Assembly: GCF_007830355.1 (NCBI RefSeq)
Contig: NZ_VLKO01000002.1
Coordinates: 248,001-312,000, forward strand
Source: Flavobacterium tiangeerense
GTDB lineage: Bacteria; Bacteroidota; Bacteroidia; Flavobacteriales; Flavobacteriaceae
DNA: 64,000 bases
Direction of reading: 5' to 3'
Position 1 is the stretch's first letter. Each line of letters opens with the position of its first letter. A program made the translations under genes and the position numbers. The notes below the pieces were generated by a model. The model was not told the origin of the DNA, ran no database searches, and saw nothing but the letters and a program-made list of their open reading frames with translations. Positions 9,066 through 19,701 of the stretch are shown here, in pieces.

Positions 9066-9845
9066 ATGGCAAACAAAATAGAAGTTAAAGACTTACTAGA
9101 AGCAGGTGTACACTTTGGACACATGACTAGAAAATGGGACCCAAACATGGCTCCTTACATCTATATGGAACGTAATGGTATTCACATTATCAATCTATAT
9201 AAAACTGCAGCAAAAATTGAAGAAGCTAATGAAGCTTTGAAAAAAATCGCTGCATCAGGTAGAAAAATATTATTTGTTGCTACCAAAAAACAAGCAAAAG
9301 ACATCGTTGCTGAAAAAGCAAAAGCTGCAAACATGCCTTACATCACTGAAAGATGGCCTGGTGGAATGCTAACTAACTTTGTAACTATCCGTAAAGCTGT
9401 TAAAAAAATGGCTACTATTGATAAAATGAAGAAAGATGGTACTTTCATGACTTTATCTAAAAAAGAGCGTTTGCAAGTAGATCGTCTTCGTGCTAAATTA
9501 GAGAAAAACTTAGGTTCAATCGCTGACATGTCTAGACTACCGGCTGCATTGTTCGTAGTAGATATCAAAGCAGAACACATCGCTATAAAAGAAGCTCAAA
9601 AATTAAACATTCCAGTTTTCGCAATGGTTGATACTAACTCTGATCCACGTGAAGTAGAGTATGTAATTCCTGCAAATGATGATGCTTCTAAATCAATTGA
9701 TAAAATTTTAACTTTAGTTACATCTGCAATTATCGAAGGACTTTCTGATAGAGGTACTGAAAAAGAAACTGAAGCTACTGCTGAAGTTGCTGCTCCAGTT
9801 GCTGAAACTACAGAAGCTCCAGCTGCAACTGCAACTGAAGAATAA
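9066..9845 (+). CDS. rpsB: 30S ribosomal protein S2
   Basis: The 259-residue protein is uS2, a late-assembling protein of the small subunit that helps dock S1 in organisms that have it. Conserved stretches are LLEAGVHFGHMTRKWDPNM, ERWPGGMLTNF and FAMVDTNSDPREVEYVIPANDDA. The last 30 residues are a low-complexity Ala/Glu/Thr tail (EVAAPVAETTEAPAATATEE), a common lineage-specific extension. It is followed by tsf, the usual pairing, and is preceded by a hairpin-rich leader. Confidence 0.98.
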   Translation: MANKIEVKDLLEAGVHFGHMTRKWDPNMAPYIYMERNGIHIINLYKTAAKIEEANEALKKIAASGRKILFVATKKQAKDIVAEKAKAANMPYITERWPGGMLTNFVTIRKAVKKMATIDKMKKDGTFMTLSKKERLQVDRLRAKLEKNLGSIADMSRLPAALFVVDIKAEHIAIKEAQKLNIPVFAMVDTNSDPREVEYVIPANDDASKSIDKILTLVTSAIIEGLSDRGTEKETEATAEVAAPVAETTEAPAATATEE

Positions 9846-9950
9846 ATCAAATTTTGAATTCCAAATTTTGAATTCCAAATTCCAAAATCAGAAAATAACT
9901 ATCTGATAACATTGGAATTTGGGATTTAAAGATTGGAATTTTTACTTTTA
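9846..9950. repeat. Short-word repeat between rpsB and tsf
   Basis: The word AAATTTTGAATTCC occurs twice in tandem and is followed by AAATTCC. Its reverse complement words (TTGGAATTTGGGATTT, then TTGGAATTTTT) follow about 40 bases later, so the region can fold into an imperfect hairpin. The same TTGGAATTTGG word forms the hairpin at 20382-20429. Confidence 0.6.
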
Positions 9951-9970
9951 ACATTAAAAATCAAAATATT

Positions 9971-10933
9971 ATGGCAACAATTACTGCTGCAGACGTAAAT
10001 AAATTAAGACAAACTACAGGTGCCGGAATGATGGACTGTAAAAAAGCTTTAGTTGAAGCTGATGGAGATTTCGATAAAGCAATCCAAAACCTTAGAGAAA
10101 AAGGACAAAAAGTTGCTGCTAACCGTTCTGACCGTGAGTCTTCTGAAGGAGCTGCTGTATCTTTTATCAATGCTGATAAAACTAAAGGTGCTATCATTAC
10201 TTTAAACTGCGAAACAGATTTCGTAGGTAAAAATGAATCTTTCGTAACTTTAGCTAAAGAATTAGTTGAAAAAGCAATTAACTTCTCTTCTAAAGAAGAG
10301 TTCTTAGCGTCAGATTTCAACGGAATGACTGTTGCTGAAAAATTGATTGAGCAAACTGGTGTTATCGGTGAAAAAATCGAAATCGGTGGTTTTGAAATTT
10401 TAGAAGGTGCTTTTGTTGGATCTTATGTTCACGTTAACAAAATTGCTGCATTAACTGCTATTTCTGCTGCTGTACCAAATGCAGAAGTTCTTACTAAAGA
10501 TATCTCTATGCAAGTAGCATCAATGGGAGCTGATACTTTATCTTACAAAGATTTTGATCCTGCTTTTGTTGATTCTGAATTAGCTGCTCGTATTGCAATA
10601 ATCGAAAAAGAAAATGAAGAAGCAAAACGTTTAGGAAAAACTTTAAAAAATGTTCCTAAATATATTTCTTTCTCTCAATTAACTGAAGAAGTTATCAAAC
10701 AAGCTGAAGAAGATGCAAAAGCAGAATTAAAAGCTGAAGGTAAACCAGAACAAATTTGGGATAAAATTATTCCAGGTAAAATTCAACGTTTTATCTCTGA
10801 CAACACTACTTTAGATCAAGAAAAAGCTTTGCTAGATCAAAATTTCATCAAAGATGATAGTAAAAAAGTTGGTGATTACGTTAAAGATTTCAATGTTGAA
10901 ATTACAGGTTTCAAAAGAGCTGCATTAGGATAG
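9971..10933 (+). CDS. tsf: Elongation factor Ts
   Basis: The 320-residue protein is EF-Ts, which recycles EF-Tu by driving GDP release. The N-terminal UBA-like domain carries the signature LRQTTGAGMMDCKKAL at about residues 11-27. The core has ITLNCETDFVGKNESF, which includes the Asp-Phe that inserts near the EF-Tu magnesium site. It is co-directional with rpsB, 125 bases downstream, and ends in a strong terminator. Confidence 0.98.
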   Translation: MATITAADVNKLRQTTGAGMMDCKKALVEADGDFDKAIQNLREKGQKVAANRSDRESSEGAAVSFINADKTKGAIITLNCETDFVGKNESFVTLAKELVEKAINFSSKEEFLASDFNGMTVAEKLIEQTGVIGEKIEIGGFEILEGAFVGSYVHVNKIAALTAISAAVPNAEVLTKDISMQVASMGADTLSYKDFDPAFVDSELAARIAIIEKENEEAKRLGKTLKNVPKYISFSQLTEEVIKQAEEDAKAELKAEGKPEQIWDKIIPGKIQRFISDNTTLDQEKALLDQNFIKDDSKKVGDYVKDFNVEITGFKRAALG

Positions 10934-10985
10934 CCACATTTTGATTTCAAATAATTGCTATTTGATTTCATTTTTTAATACAAAG

Positions 10986-11018
10986 CCCCATTTCAATTTT
11001 GTTGGAATGGGGTTTTTT
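10986..11018 (+). terminator. rpsB-tsf terminator
   Basis: CCCCATTTCAA (10986-10996) pairs with TTGGAATGGGG (11002-11012), with one G-U pair, and runs into six T residues. Confidence 0.88.
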
Positions 11019-11080
11019 ATTTGAAATTACCTTCAGCTAAAATTTCAATAAAATGACTAAATTTGGAAAAAGCTTATTCT

Positions 11081-11734
11081 ATGTTTAAAACCAAAAAAGA
11101 AGTTGTCTTTATCATCCTTTCTGGAATATTTATCACTAATGCCGTCACTGCTGAATTGATTGGTGGAAAACTGATACAAATAGGTCCGTTTGTAATGAGT
11201 ATCGGTATTTTGCCTTGGCCGATTGTCTTTTTAACTACGGATTTAATTAACGATTATTTTGGCGAAAAAGGAGTGAAAAAATTATCCCTAATCACAGCTG
11301 GATTAATTGCGTATTCGTTTATTATTTTACTGCTGGCCATGAGTATTCCAGCAGCCAAAGGAATTAGCCCTGTGAACGATACTCAATTTACCGCCGTTTT
11401 CGGTCAAAGTATGTGGATTATTGTGGGCAGTATCATTGCTTTTCTTATATCACAATTAATAGACGTTACTGTTTTTTGGTTTTTTAAAAACCGAACCGGA
11501 AATAAAAAAATATGGCTTAGAGCTACGGGTTCCACCATAATTTCGCAACTGTTTGATTCTTTTATCGTATTGGGAATTGCATTTTGGTTGCCCGGCAAAA
11601 TCAACTTTGAAACCTTCCTAACCTCAGCCTTAACTGGCTATACCTTTAAGCTAGGCACAGCCATACTCTTAACTCCCTTAATTTACCTAGGTCACTGCAC
11701 TATTAAAAAATATTTAGCCACCGAAAAAGAATGA
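11081..11734 (+). CDS. Queuosine precursor transporter (YhhQ/VUT family)
   Basis: From the ATG at 11081 this is a 217-residue integral membrane protein with about six hydrophobic helices. It matches the YhhQ (DUF165) family, which imports the queuosine precursors preQ0 or preQ1. Family-like stretches are ITNAVTAELIGGK near the N terminus, LTTDLINDYFGEKG, and SQLFDSFIVLGIAF towards the C terminus. A TTG at 11063 could add six residues but an ATG is preferred. The stop overlaps the tag start by four bases (ATGA), so the two genes are translationally coupled. Confidence 0.9.
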   Translation: MFKTKKEVVFIILSGIFITNAVTAELIGGKLIQIGPFVMSIGILPWPIVFLTTDLINDYFGEKGVKKLSLITAGLIAYSFIILLLAMSIPAAKGISPVNDTQFTAVFGQSMWIIVGSIIAFLISQLIDVTVFWFFKNRTGNKKIWLRATGSTIISQLFDSFIVLGIAFWLPGKINFETFLTSALTGYTFKLGTAILLTPLIYLGHCTIKKYLATEKE

Positions 11735-12300
11735 TTATAACTGATAAAATACGTTGCGGCTGGTGTCATTCCAGTGATTTATACATGAAATACCATGACG
11801 AAGAATGGGGTGTTCCCGTATATGATGACACTACTCTATTTGAATTTTTACTGCTAGAAACCTTTCAAGCAGGCCTAAGTTGGATTACTATCTTGAACAA
11901 AAGAGAAAATTTCTACAATGCTTTTGATGCTTTTGATTATAAAAAAATCGCCCAGTATTCTGATGATAAAATTCAAGAATTATTACAAGATGCAGGTATC
12001 ATTCGCAACAAACTCAAAGTTTATTCGGCTGTGACCAACGCTCAAAATTTCATTACAATCCAAGAAGAATTTGGAAGTTTTTCACAATACATTTGGGCTT
12101 TTGTAAATCACACACCCGTTAACAACTCCCCAAGAAACTTAAAAGAAGTCCCTGCCACAACGCCACTTTCGGATGCAATAAGTAAGGATTTAAAAAAACG
12201 GGGTTTTAAATTTGTAGGTTCCACCGTTATGTATGCCTTTATGCAGGCCACAGGCATGATTAATGACCATGTAGAAAATTGTTGGAAACGAAATTCATAA
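11731..12300 (+). CDS. tag: DNA-3-methyladenine glycosylase I
   Basis: The 189-residue protein is a Tag-type glycosylase, which cuts 3-methyladenine out of alkylated DNA. It keeps the four zinc ligands with family spacing: C9 and H22 near the N terminus (CGWCHSSDLYMKYHDEEWG) and H180 and C184 near the C terminus (DHVENC). The ETFQAGLSWITILNKRENF helix-hairpin-helix region and GFKFVGSTVMYAFMQATGM are also typical. It overlaps the upstream transporter gene by four bases. The thiamine riboswitch starts shortly after its stop. Confidence 0.96.
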   Translation: MIITDKIRCGWCHSSDLYMKYHDEEWGVPVYDDTTLFEFLLLETFQAGLSWITILNKRENFYNAFDAFDYKKIAQYSDDKIQELLQDAGIIRNKLKVYSAVTNAQNFITIQEEFGSFSQYIWAFVNHTPVNNSPRNLKEVPATTPLSDAISKDLKKRGFKFVGSTVMYAFMQATGMINDHVENCWKRNS

Positions 12301-12328
12301 TTTATAATTTATAATTCATAATTTTCAT

Positions 12329-12336
12329 TACATTTG
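12329..12336 (+). promoter_or_regulatory. Probable -7 box of the thiamine operon
   Basis: TACATTTG matches TAnnTTTG and lies about 10 bases before the riboswitch aptamer, the right distance for a transcript starting at its 5' edge. No TTTG is seen at the -33 position, which is filled by AT-rich repeated words (TTATAATTTATAATTCATAA). Confidence 0.6.
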
Positions 12337-12342
12337 CTTCAC

Positions 12343-12425
12343 ACTTTAGGGGTGTCTACCACGGTAGGCTGAGATTTTACCCTCTGAACCTGATCTAGTT
12401 CATACTAGCGTAGGGAAAAGTAAGA
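12343..12425 (+). promoter_or_regulatory. TPP riboswitch (THI element) of thiSC operon
   Basis: The aptamer shows the THI-box signatures in order: AGGGGTG at 12348-12354, the paired CTACCACGGTAG arm, CTGAGA at 12369-12374, ACCCTCTGAACCTGATCTAG at 12379-12398, and GCGTAGGGAA at about 12408-12417. It precedes thiS, as expected for an element that shuts thiamine synthesis genes when TPP is plentiful. Confidence 0.95.
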
Positions 12426-12435
12426 TGACTTCATT

Positions 12436-12503
12436 GTACCATATTTGGGTACCTTCGTAGCCATTCCTAAAGTATACCTATATACTAAACTCAACAGGAA
12501 TGG
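12436..12503 (+). promoter_or_regulatory. Expression platform hiding the thiS start codon
   Basis: CCATTCCT at 12461-12468 is perfectly complementary to AGGAATGG at 12496-12503, which contains the thiS ATG (12500-12502). A second hairpin, GTACC (12436-12440) with GGTAC (12448-12452), lies between aptamer and start. This points to translational control by masking the start codon. No T-run typical of a transcription terminator is present. Confidence 0.7.
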
Positions 12504-12706
12504 AACTAAAAATCAACAACCAAACAAAACATTTTGCCGCCAAGAGCCTAACGGTTCAAGCACTTCTTGACTTAGAAATTCCCGTAAAACAAAACGGAAT
12601 TGCTGTGGCCATAAACAATACCGTCATTCCAAAATCCGATTGGAATTTGCATCCCATACAGGAAACCGACACCATTCTTATCATCTCCGCAACTCAAGGT
12701 GGATAA
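12500..12706 (+). CDS. thiS: Sulfur carrier protein ThiS
   Basis: The 68-residue protein is the ubiquitin-like sulfur carrier for thiazole synthesis. It ends in the required Gly-Gly (TQGG), whose C terminus is adenylated by ThiF and then loaded with sulfur for ThiG. The middle (VQALLDLEIPVKQNGIAVAINNTVIPKSDW) fits the beta-grasp fold. It is the first gene of the thiamine operon and its ATG lies inside the riboswitch expression-platform hairpin. Confidence 0.96.
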   Translation: MELKINNQTKHFAAKSLTVQALLDLEIPVKQNGIAVAINNTVIPKSDWNLHPIQETDTILIISATQGG

Positions 12707-14695
<1,989 letters not shown>

Positions 14696-14698
14696 GAC

Positions 14699-14765
14699 GA
14701 GAGAATAGACAAAAGAATATAGAGAATAGACCTAAATCACAGTCTATTTTCTATATTCTCTACTC
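14699..14765. repeat. Short-word inverted repeat after thiC
   Basis: The left half repeats GAGAATAGAC twice, around AAAAGAATATA. The right half carries the reverse-complement words GTCTATTTTCTATATTCTCT. Together they form an imperfect hairpin covering most of the gap between thiC and the next gene. Confidence 0.6.
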
Positions 14766-14792
14766 TTTTTCCTTTTCAGAATCTAATCAAAA

Positions 14793-15383
14793 ATGATAGT
14801 CATTTCCAATCCAACTGCAATAGCAAACGAAATCAACACCATACACACTCTCTTTGAGAATGGATTGGAGTTGCTTCATATCAGAAAACCTGATTTTTCA
14901 GAAACAGAAATGAAAACATTTGTATCGAAAATAAAAACTGCTTTCAGACACCGATTGGTGTTGCATAGTCATCATCAATTAGCGCTAGAATTTGGAATTG
15001 ATCGCATTCATTTTACAGAAAAAAACAGAGTCGCAACATCCCAAGAAAGTTTAGAAAACTGGAAAAAAAGCGGATATACTCTATCCACCTCTATTCATCA
15101 AATGTCGGATTTTGAAGCGCTGTCAAGTGTTTTTGATTATGCATTTTTTGGACCTGTTTTCAAAAGTATTTCAAAACCCAATTATGTTTCAAATCTGGAT
15201 TTCAAAAAAGAATTAGAACAAAGAAAAAATAACAAAACAGCATTGATTGCTCTGGGAGGAATTACATCCGAAAATATCAAAACTGCATTAGCATTTGGTT
15301 TTGATGATGTAGCACTTTTAGGAAGTATTTGGAACGACAACCATTCAATAGAAAATTTTAAACTATGTCACGACCTTTTGTAG
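14793..15383 (+). CDS. ThiE/TenI-like protein, second thiamine-phosphate-synthase paralogue
   Basis: The 196-residue protein has a TIM-barrel fold of the ThiE/TenI family: GLELLHIRKPDFSE near residue 25, FFGPVFKSISKPNY in the middle and LIALGGITSENIKTALAFGFDDVALLGSIW near the end. The operon also encodes a canonical ThiE at 16107-16739, and this one is shorter and has a less conserved substrate loop. A TenI-like role as thiazole tautomerase is therefore plausible, but a second ThiE activity cannot be excluded. It overlaps thiD by 19 bases. Confidence 0.85.
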   Translation: MIVISNPTAIANEINTIHTLFENGLELLHIRKPDFSETEMKTFVSKIKTAFRHRLVLHSHHQLALEFGIDRIHFTEKNRVATSQESLENWKKSGYTLSTSIHQMSDFEALSSVFDYAFFGPVFKSISKPNYVSNLDFKKELEQRKNNKTALIALGGITSENIKTALAFGFDDVALLGSIWNDNHSIENFKLCHDLL

Positions 15384-16117
15384 TAAGCATTGCAGGCTTC
15401 GATCCTTCAGCAGGAGCGGGAGTTTTGGCAGATGTAAAGACGTTCGAACAACATCAAGTGTATGGCTTTGCAATTAGTACGGCAAACACTATTCAAACCG
15501 AAAATGAATTTGTAGCAATACAATGGACGGATTTGGATTTTGTTTTGCAATCTGTTCAAACAATATTTAATACTTACGATATAAAAGCCGTAAAAATTGG
15601 AATTGTACCTTCTTTGGCATTTTTAAAAATAGTTGTTTTTCTGATAAAAAAGATTTCGCCAGAAACAAAAATAGTTTGGGACACCGTTTTAAAATCGACA
15701 ACAGAATTCGATTTTTTAACGATTAAAAACCAAACTACTTTGATTGAAATACTGAAAGAAATTGATTTGATCACTCCCAATTACAATGAGATTTTACAAT
15801 TATCTTCTAAAGGATTTAATGCAGAAACAACAGCCATTTTACTTTCGAAACATTGCCCCGTTTTGTTAAAAGGCGGTCACAATCCAGACGAAATTGGCTC
15901 TGATTATTTGTATTTAGAAAATGAATATTTCAATCTGGAACCAAATAGTACTACTATTTTCGACAAACACGGGTCAGGTTGCGTGTTATCATCGGCCATT
16001 ACAGCTCATTTAGCTTTGGGACAAGAACTAAAAACGGCTTGTGCCAATGCCAAAAAATATATAGAAGCCTACTTACAATCTAACCCCACAAAACTAGGAT
16101 ATCATTATGTACAATAA
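15365..16117 (+). CDS. thiD: Hydroxymethylpyrimidine/phosphomethylpyrimidine kinase
   Basis: The 250-residue protein is a ribokinase-fold kinase that phosphorylates HMP and HMP phosphate to HMP diphosphate. Family features are the N-terminal SIAGFDPSAGAGVLADVKTF, the VLLKGGH strand, and the catalytic anion-hole motif KHGSGCVLSSAI near residue 201. It overlaps the preceding ThiE-like gene by 19 bases and the following thiE by 11, showing tight coupling in the thiamine operon. Confidence 0.95.
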   Translation: MSRPFVVSIAGFDPSAGAGVLADVKTFEQHQVYGFAISTANTIQTENEFVAIQWTDLDFVLQSVQTIFNTYDIKAVKIGIVPSLAFLKIVVFLIKKISPETKIVWDTVLKSTTEFDFLTIKNQTTLIEILKEIDLITPNYNEILQLSSKGFNAETTAILLSKHCPVLLKGGHNPDEIGSDYLYLENEYFNLEPNSTTIFDKHGSGCVLSSAITAHLALGQELKTACANAKKYIEAYLQSNPTKLGYHYVQ

Positions 16118-16739
16118 ACTGCAATATATTTCTCAAGGAAACACCGTCGAAGAACAATTGTTAAATATTCGCAATGCGCTTGACAACGGTTGTGAGTGGA
16201 TTCAGTTGCGTTTCAAAAATGCTTCCACCGCCGAACTTTTTGATGTTGCAGAAACTGCAAAAATTTTGTGCGATGTTTTTTCTGCGTATTTAATCATCAA
16301 TGACAATGTGCACCTAGCACAGCAATTAGATGCGGATGGAGTTCATGTAGGTTTAACCGATATGAATGTAGCAGCGGCGAGAACTATTTTAGGTCGTGAA
16401 AAAATTATCGGAGCAACTGCGAATACTTTTGAAGATATTCGAAATCATTTTGAAAATGGCTGTAATTACATTGGTTTAGGGCCGTTCCAATTTACAGCAA
16501 CAAAAGAAAAATTAAGTCCCATTCTAGGGGTAGAAGGTTACCGCAGCATTATCGAAAAGATGAAAGCTAAAAAAATACAATTTCCCATTTATGCTATCGG
16601 AGGAATCCAACTTACAAACGTTGAAAGCATAATGGAAACTGGCATTCACGGGATTGCAGTTTCGGGTTTAATTACCCAAAGCGAAAATCCATCCGAATTA
16701 ATCACGCAACTAAACGAAAAACTATATGTTACCATTTAA
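16107..16739 (+). CDS. thiE: Thiamine-phosphate synthase
   Basis: The 210-residue TIM-barrel enzyme joins HMP diphosphate and thiazole phosphate to make thiamine phosphate. It shows EWIQLRFKN, the pyrophosphate-binding [33 protein letters not shown] and [11 protein letters not shown], all family hallmarks. It overlaps thiD by 11 bases and thiG by 14. Its match to ThiE is clearly better than that of the paralogue at 14793-15383. Confidence 0.95.
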   Translation: MYNKLQYISQGNTVEEQLLNIRNALDNGCEWIQLRFKNASTAELFDVAETAKILCDVFSAYLIINDNVHLAQQLDADGVHVGLTDMNVAAARTILGREKIIGATANTFEDIRNHFENGCNYIGLGPFQFTATKEKLSPILGVEGYRSIIEKMKAKKIQFPIYAIGGIQLTNVESIMETGIHGIAVSGLITQSENPSELITQLNEKLYVTI

Positions 16740-17496
16740 AATAGGAGATAAAACCTTTGGATCGCGCTTGTTTTTGGGAACAGGGAAATTCGGTTCCAAC
16801 CAACAAATGGAAGAAGCTATTTTGGCATCCGGAAGTGAATTGGTTACCGTAGCCCTAAAACGTATCGATTTAGAAACCGAAACTGATGCGATTTTAGCCC
16901 ACCTCAAACATCCACGTATTAATTTATTACCCAACACTTCGGGTGCACGCAATGCAAAAGAAGCCATTTTTGCAGCACAATTAGCCAGAGAAGCTTTGGA
17001 AACTAATTGGCTCAAGCTCGAAATCCATCCCGATCCAAGGTACTTGTTACCCGACCCGATTGAAACTTTGAAAGCAACAGAAGAACTAGCTAAATTAGGT
17101 TTTATTGTTTTGCCATACATTCATGCCGATCCTGTTTTATGCAAACGTTTGGAAGATGCCGGAACATCTGCCGTAATGCCATTAGGATCTCCTATTGGAA
17201 GTAACAAAGGCCTAAAAACCATCGATTTTTTAGAGATTATTATCGAACAATCTAAAGTCCCTGTCATCATCGACGCAGGAATTGGAGCCCCTTCTGATGC
17301 CGCAAAAGCAATGGAAATAGGTGCCGATGCTGTTTTGGTAAACACCGCTATTGCTGTTGCTGGAAATCCAAAACTGATGGCTGAAGCTTTTAAGGAAGCG
17401 GTAATTGCAGGACGAAAAGCATACGAAGCACTATTGGCACAAAAGGAAAATCGTGCGGTGGCTTCAAGTCCTTTGACGGCATTTTTATATGAATAA
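16726..17496 (+). CDS. thiG: Thiazole synthase
   Basis: The 256-residue protein is ThiG, which condenses DXP, dehydroglycine and the ThiS thiocarboxylate into thiazole phosphate. The Schiff-base lysine is K97 in [10 protein letters not shown]. Phosphate-binding and barrel motifs [26 protein letters not shown] and [28 protein letters not shown] are present across the protein. It overlaps thiE by 14 bases and precedes thiH, its partner that supplies dehydroglycine. Confidence 0.97.
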   Translation: MLPFKIGDKTFGSRLFLGTGKFGSNQQMEEAILASGSELVTVALKRIDLETETDAILAHLKHPRINLLPNTSGARNAKEAIFAAQLAREALETNWLKLEIHPDPRYLLPDPIETLKATEELAKLGFIVLPYIHADPVLCKRLEDAGTSAVMPLGSPIGSNKGLKTIDFLEIIIEQSKVPVIIDAGIGAPSDAAKAMEIGADAVLVNTAIAVAGNPKLMAEAFKEAVIAGRKAYEALLAQKENRAVASSPLTAFLYE

Positions 17497-17502
17497 TAAT
17501 TT

Positions 17503-17582
17503 ACCACAAAGTTCACAAAGCGAACGCAAAGCACACTATGCTTTGTGTCTCTTGTGAAATAACTTTGTGCGCTTTGTGTTTA
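17503..17582. repeat. CACAAAG / CTTTGTG short-word hairpin
   Basis: The gap between thiG and thiH contains CCACAAAG, CACAAAG and GCAAAGCACA, followed by the reverse-complement words TGCTTTGTGT, CTTTGTGCG and CTTTGTG. It can fold into a long imperfect hairpin in the thiamine operon mRNA. Confidence 0.6.
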
Positions 17583-17593
17583 AAAAACAAATA

Positions 17594-18715
17594 ATGACAA
17601 ATTTTAAATCGGTTTTTGAACAATACGACTGGGATACAATTCAAACCAAGATCTATCAGACAACTACCATAGAAGTCGAGCAAGCTTTAGCCAAAACCAA
17701 ACGCAATCTGGATGATTTTCTAGCTTTGATTTCGCCTGCTGCCCAACCTTATTTGGAACAAATGGCGCAAATAAGTCACGAATTAACCAAAAAGCGTTTT
17801 GGCAAAACCATCCAAATGTATGCGCCTTTGTATTTGAGCAACGAATGCCAAAATATTTGTACCTATTGCGGCTTTAGTATGGACAACAAAATCAAACGAA
17901 AAACCCTAACCGAAAGCGAAATCACACTCGAAGTTGAAGCCCTAAAAAAAGCAGGATTTGACCACGTTTTATTAGTAACTGGCGAAGCCAATTATACGGT
18001 AAACATCAATTATTTTCTAAAGTCTGTAACTCAAATAAAAAATGATTTTTCGACAATTTCTGTGGAAGTGCAACCTTTATCTACAGAAGAATACAAACAA
18101 TTGCACCAAGCTGGAGTGTATTCCGTTTTAGTTTATCAGGAAACCTATCATCGGGATGTTTACAAGCAATACCACACCAAAGGAAAAAAATCCAATTTTG
18201 ATTTTCGTTTAGAAACTCCAGATCGAGTTGGAACCGCTGGAATTCATAAAATAGGTTTGGGCGTTTTGTTAGGATTAGAAGATTGGCGCACTGATAGTTT
18301 TTTCAATGCTTTACACTTGGATTATCTCCAAAAAACGTATTGGAAAACCAAATACACGGTTTCTTTTCCACGATTGCGTCCTGCGGAAGGAGTGATTCAA
18401 CCCAACTTTATTATGGATGACAAAGATTTGACGCAGTTGATTTGTGCTTATCGGTTATGGAATGAGGATTTAGAGATTTCTATATCGACTCGCGAGAATG
18501 AAAAATTCAGAAATAATATTATTCCGCTTGGGACAACAAGTATGAGTGCTGGCTCCAAAACCAATCCTGGTGGTTATGTAGTGGATCCGCAATCTTTGGA
18601 ACAATTTGAGATTAGTGATGAGCGTTCAGCATCGGAAATTGCCGCTCTTATTTCTAGCCAAGGCTACGAACCTGTTTGGAAAGACTGGGATAAAACATTT
18701 AGTCAAATTTCATAA
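17594..18715 (+). CDS. thiH: 2-iminoacetate (dehydroglycine) synthase ThiH
   Basis: The 373-residue radical-SAM enzyme cleaves tyrosine to give dehydroglycine for ThiG. The cluster motif C-X3-C-X2-C is at C85, C89 and C92 (CQNICTYCG). The protein continues with HVLLVTGEANYTV and ends with GTTSMSAGSKTNPGGY and the GYEPVWKDWD tail, typical of ThiH. The start at 17594 (MTNFKSVFEQYDW) is chosen over an upstream in-frame ATG that would translate part of the repeat hairpin. Confidence 0.96.
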   Translation: MTNFKSVFEQYDWDTIQTKIYQTTTIEVEQALAKTKRNLDDFLALISPAAQPYLEQMAQISHELTKKRFGKTIQMYAPLYLSNECQNICTYCGFSMDNKIKRKTLTESEITLEVEALKKAGFDHVLLVTGEANYTVNINYFLKSVTQIKNDFSTISVEVQPLSTEEYKQLHQAGVYSVLVYQETYHRDVYKQYHTKGKKSNFDFRLETPDRVGTAGIHKIGLGVLLGLEDWRTDSFFNALHLDYLQKTYWKTKYTVSFPRLRPAEGVIQPNFIMDDKDLTQLICAYRLWNEDLEISISTRENEKFRNNIIPLGTTSMSAGSKTNPGGYVVDPQSLEQFEISDERSASEIAALISSQGYEPVWKDWDKTFSQIS

Positions 18716-18742
18716 AGTCGAATGTCATAAGTACTCGACTTT
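18714..18742. repeat. Hairpin AAAGTCGA / TCGACTTT after thiH
   Basis: AAAGTCGA (18714-18721) is the exact reverse complement of TCGACTTT (18735-18742). The related words GACTTT and CTTTT continue to about 18775, filling most of the thiH-thiF gap. There is no T-run, so it is probably not a terminator. Confidence 0.55.
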
Positions 18743-18803
18743 ACTTGGTAGTTTAGCTTTTGACTTTCCAGTATAAGATTTTCAAACTTTAAGACACAAT
18801 AAA

Positions 18804-19514
18804 ATGAGTGTAATACAAGAATTTTTACGATACAATAGACAAACAATGTTACCCGAAATAGGTGATTCAGGACAAGAAAAACTCAAGCAAGCAAGAGTTT
18901 TGGTCATTGGTGCTGGCGGTTTGGGCTGTCCTATTTTGCAATATATTTCGACCGCAGGAGTGGGAACTATCGGGATTGTTGATTTCGATAAAATAGAAAT
19001 TCACAACTTGCACAGACAAATTTTGTACACCGAAGATCAAGTGGGCTTACCAAAAGCTTTGATAGCCAAAGAAAAATTAGAAGCGTTGAATCCTTTGATT
19101 AAAGTAGCAGCTTTTGAAGCGAAACTAACTATGGAAAACGCTGTTCTATTCATTCAAGATTTTGATGTGATTGTGGATGGATCAGATAATTTTGCCACTC
19201 GTTATTTAATAAATGATACTTGTGTAGTTTTGGGTAAACCCTTGGTTTATGGAAGTATTTTAGGTTTTGAAGGTCAAATTGCTGTGTTTAACCACCAAGG
19301 AAGTAAAAATCTTCGGGATTTATTTCAAGAGCCTCCCAATCCAAAAGATGTTCCAAATTGCAGTTTGAATGGCGTGCTGGGCACTTTACCAGGTATGATA
19401 GGAACGATGATGGCACACGAAACCTTAAAATTAATTATGGGTTTACCAACTTTAAAAAATGAATTGGTCCTGTATCAAACTTTAGATTGGAGTTTTACCA
19501 AGTTGCAATTCTAG
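18804..19514 (+). CDS. thiF: ThiS adenylyltransferase (ThiF/MoeB/HesA family)
   Basis: The 236-residue protein is an E1-like enzyme that adenylates the C-terminal glycine of ThiS. The nucleotide site is G36-AGGLGC, followed by VDFDKIEIHNLHRQILYT and the DGSDNFATRYLIND metal/ATP loop. It lacks the paired CxxC zinc motifs seen in E. coli ThiF; its few cysteines are isolated. As last gene of the thiamine operon it most likely serves ThiS, although the same family serves MoaD. Confidence 0.92.
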   Translation: MSVIQEFLRYNRQTMLPEIGDSGQEKLKQARVLVIGAGGLGCPILQYISTAGVGTIGIVDFDKIEIHNLHRQILYTEDQVGLPKALIAKEKLEALNPLIKVAAFEAKLTMENAVLFIQDFDVIVDGSDNFATRYLINDTCVVLGKPLVYGSILGFEGQIAVFNHQGSKNLRDLFQEPPNPKDVPNCSLNGVLGTLPGMIGTMMAHETLKLIMGLPTLKNELVLYQTLDWSFTKLQF

Positions 19515-19558
19515 TTGTTTGCAGCAAACCATAAAGTACTGAAAAAATCAGGCGGTTT

Positions 19559-19692
19559 GCCCCAGATGGACGTGAAAAGCCCGGACTGAAAAGACTATTT
19601 TTTCGAGACAGCAAAGAGCGACCGGCAGGAAGCTCCTTTGATGGCTTTAGAAAAAATAAGACTTTGAAGGAGGACTTGTAACAAACAGCTGG
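19559..19692 (-). repeat. Dispersed hairpin element, copy A
   Basis: Read on the minus strand this begins CCAGCTGTTTGTTACAAG and ends CTTTTCACGTCCATCTGGGG. The ends match copy E at 61788-61868 (CCAGCTATTCGTTACAAT ... TTTTCACTTCTATCTGGG) and carry complementary CCAG/CTGG termini. The element fills most of the gap between thiF and the aat pseudogene. Confidence 0.65.
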
Positions 19693-19701
19693 AAATAGGC
19701 C

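Noticed and set aside
11063-11080. TTG start adding six residues to the transporter
   Set aside because: An ATG at 11081 starts just before the first helix and is the more likely start.
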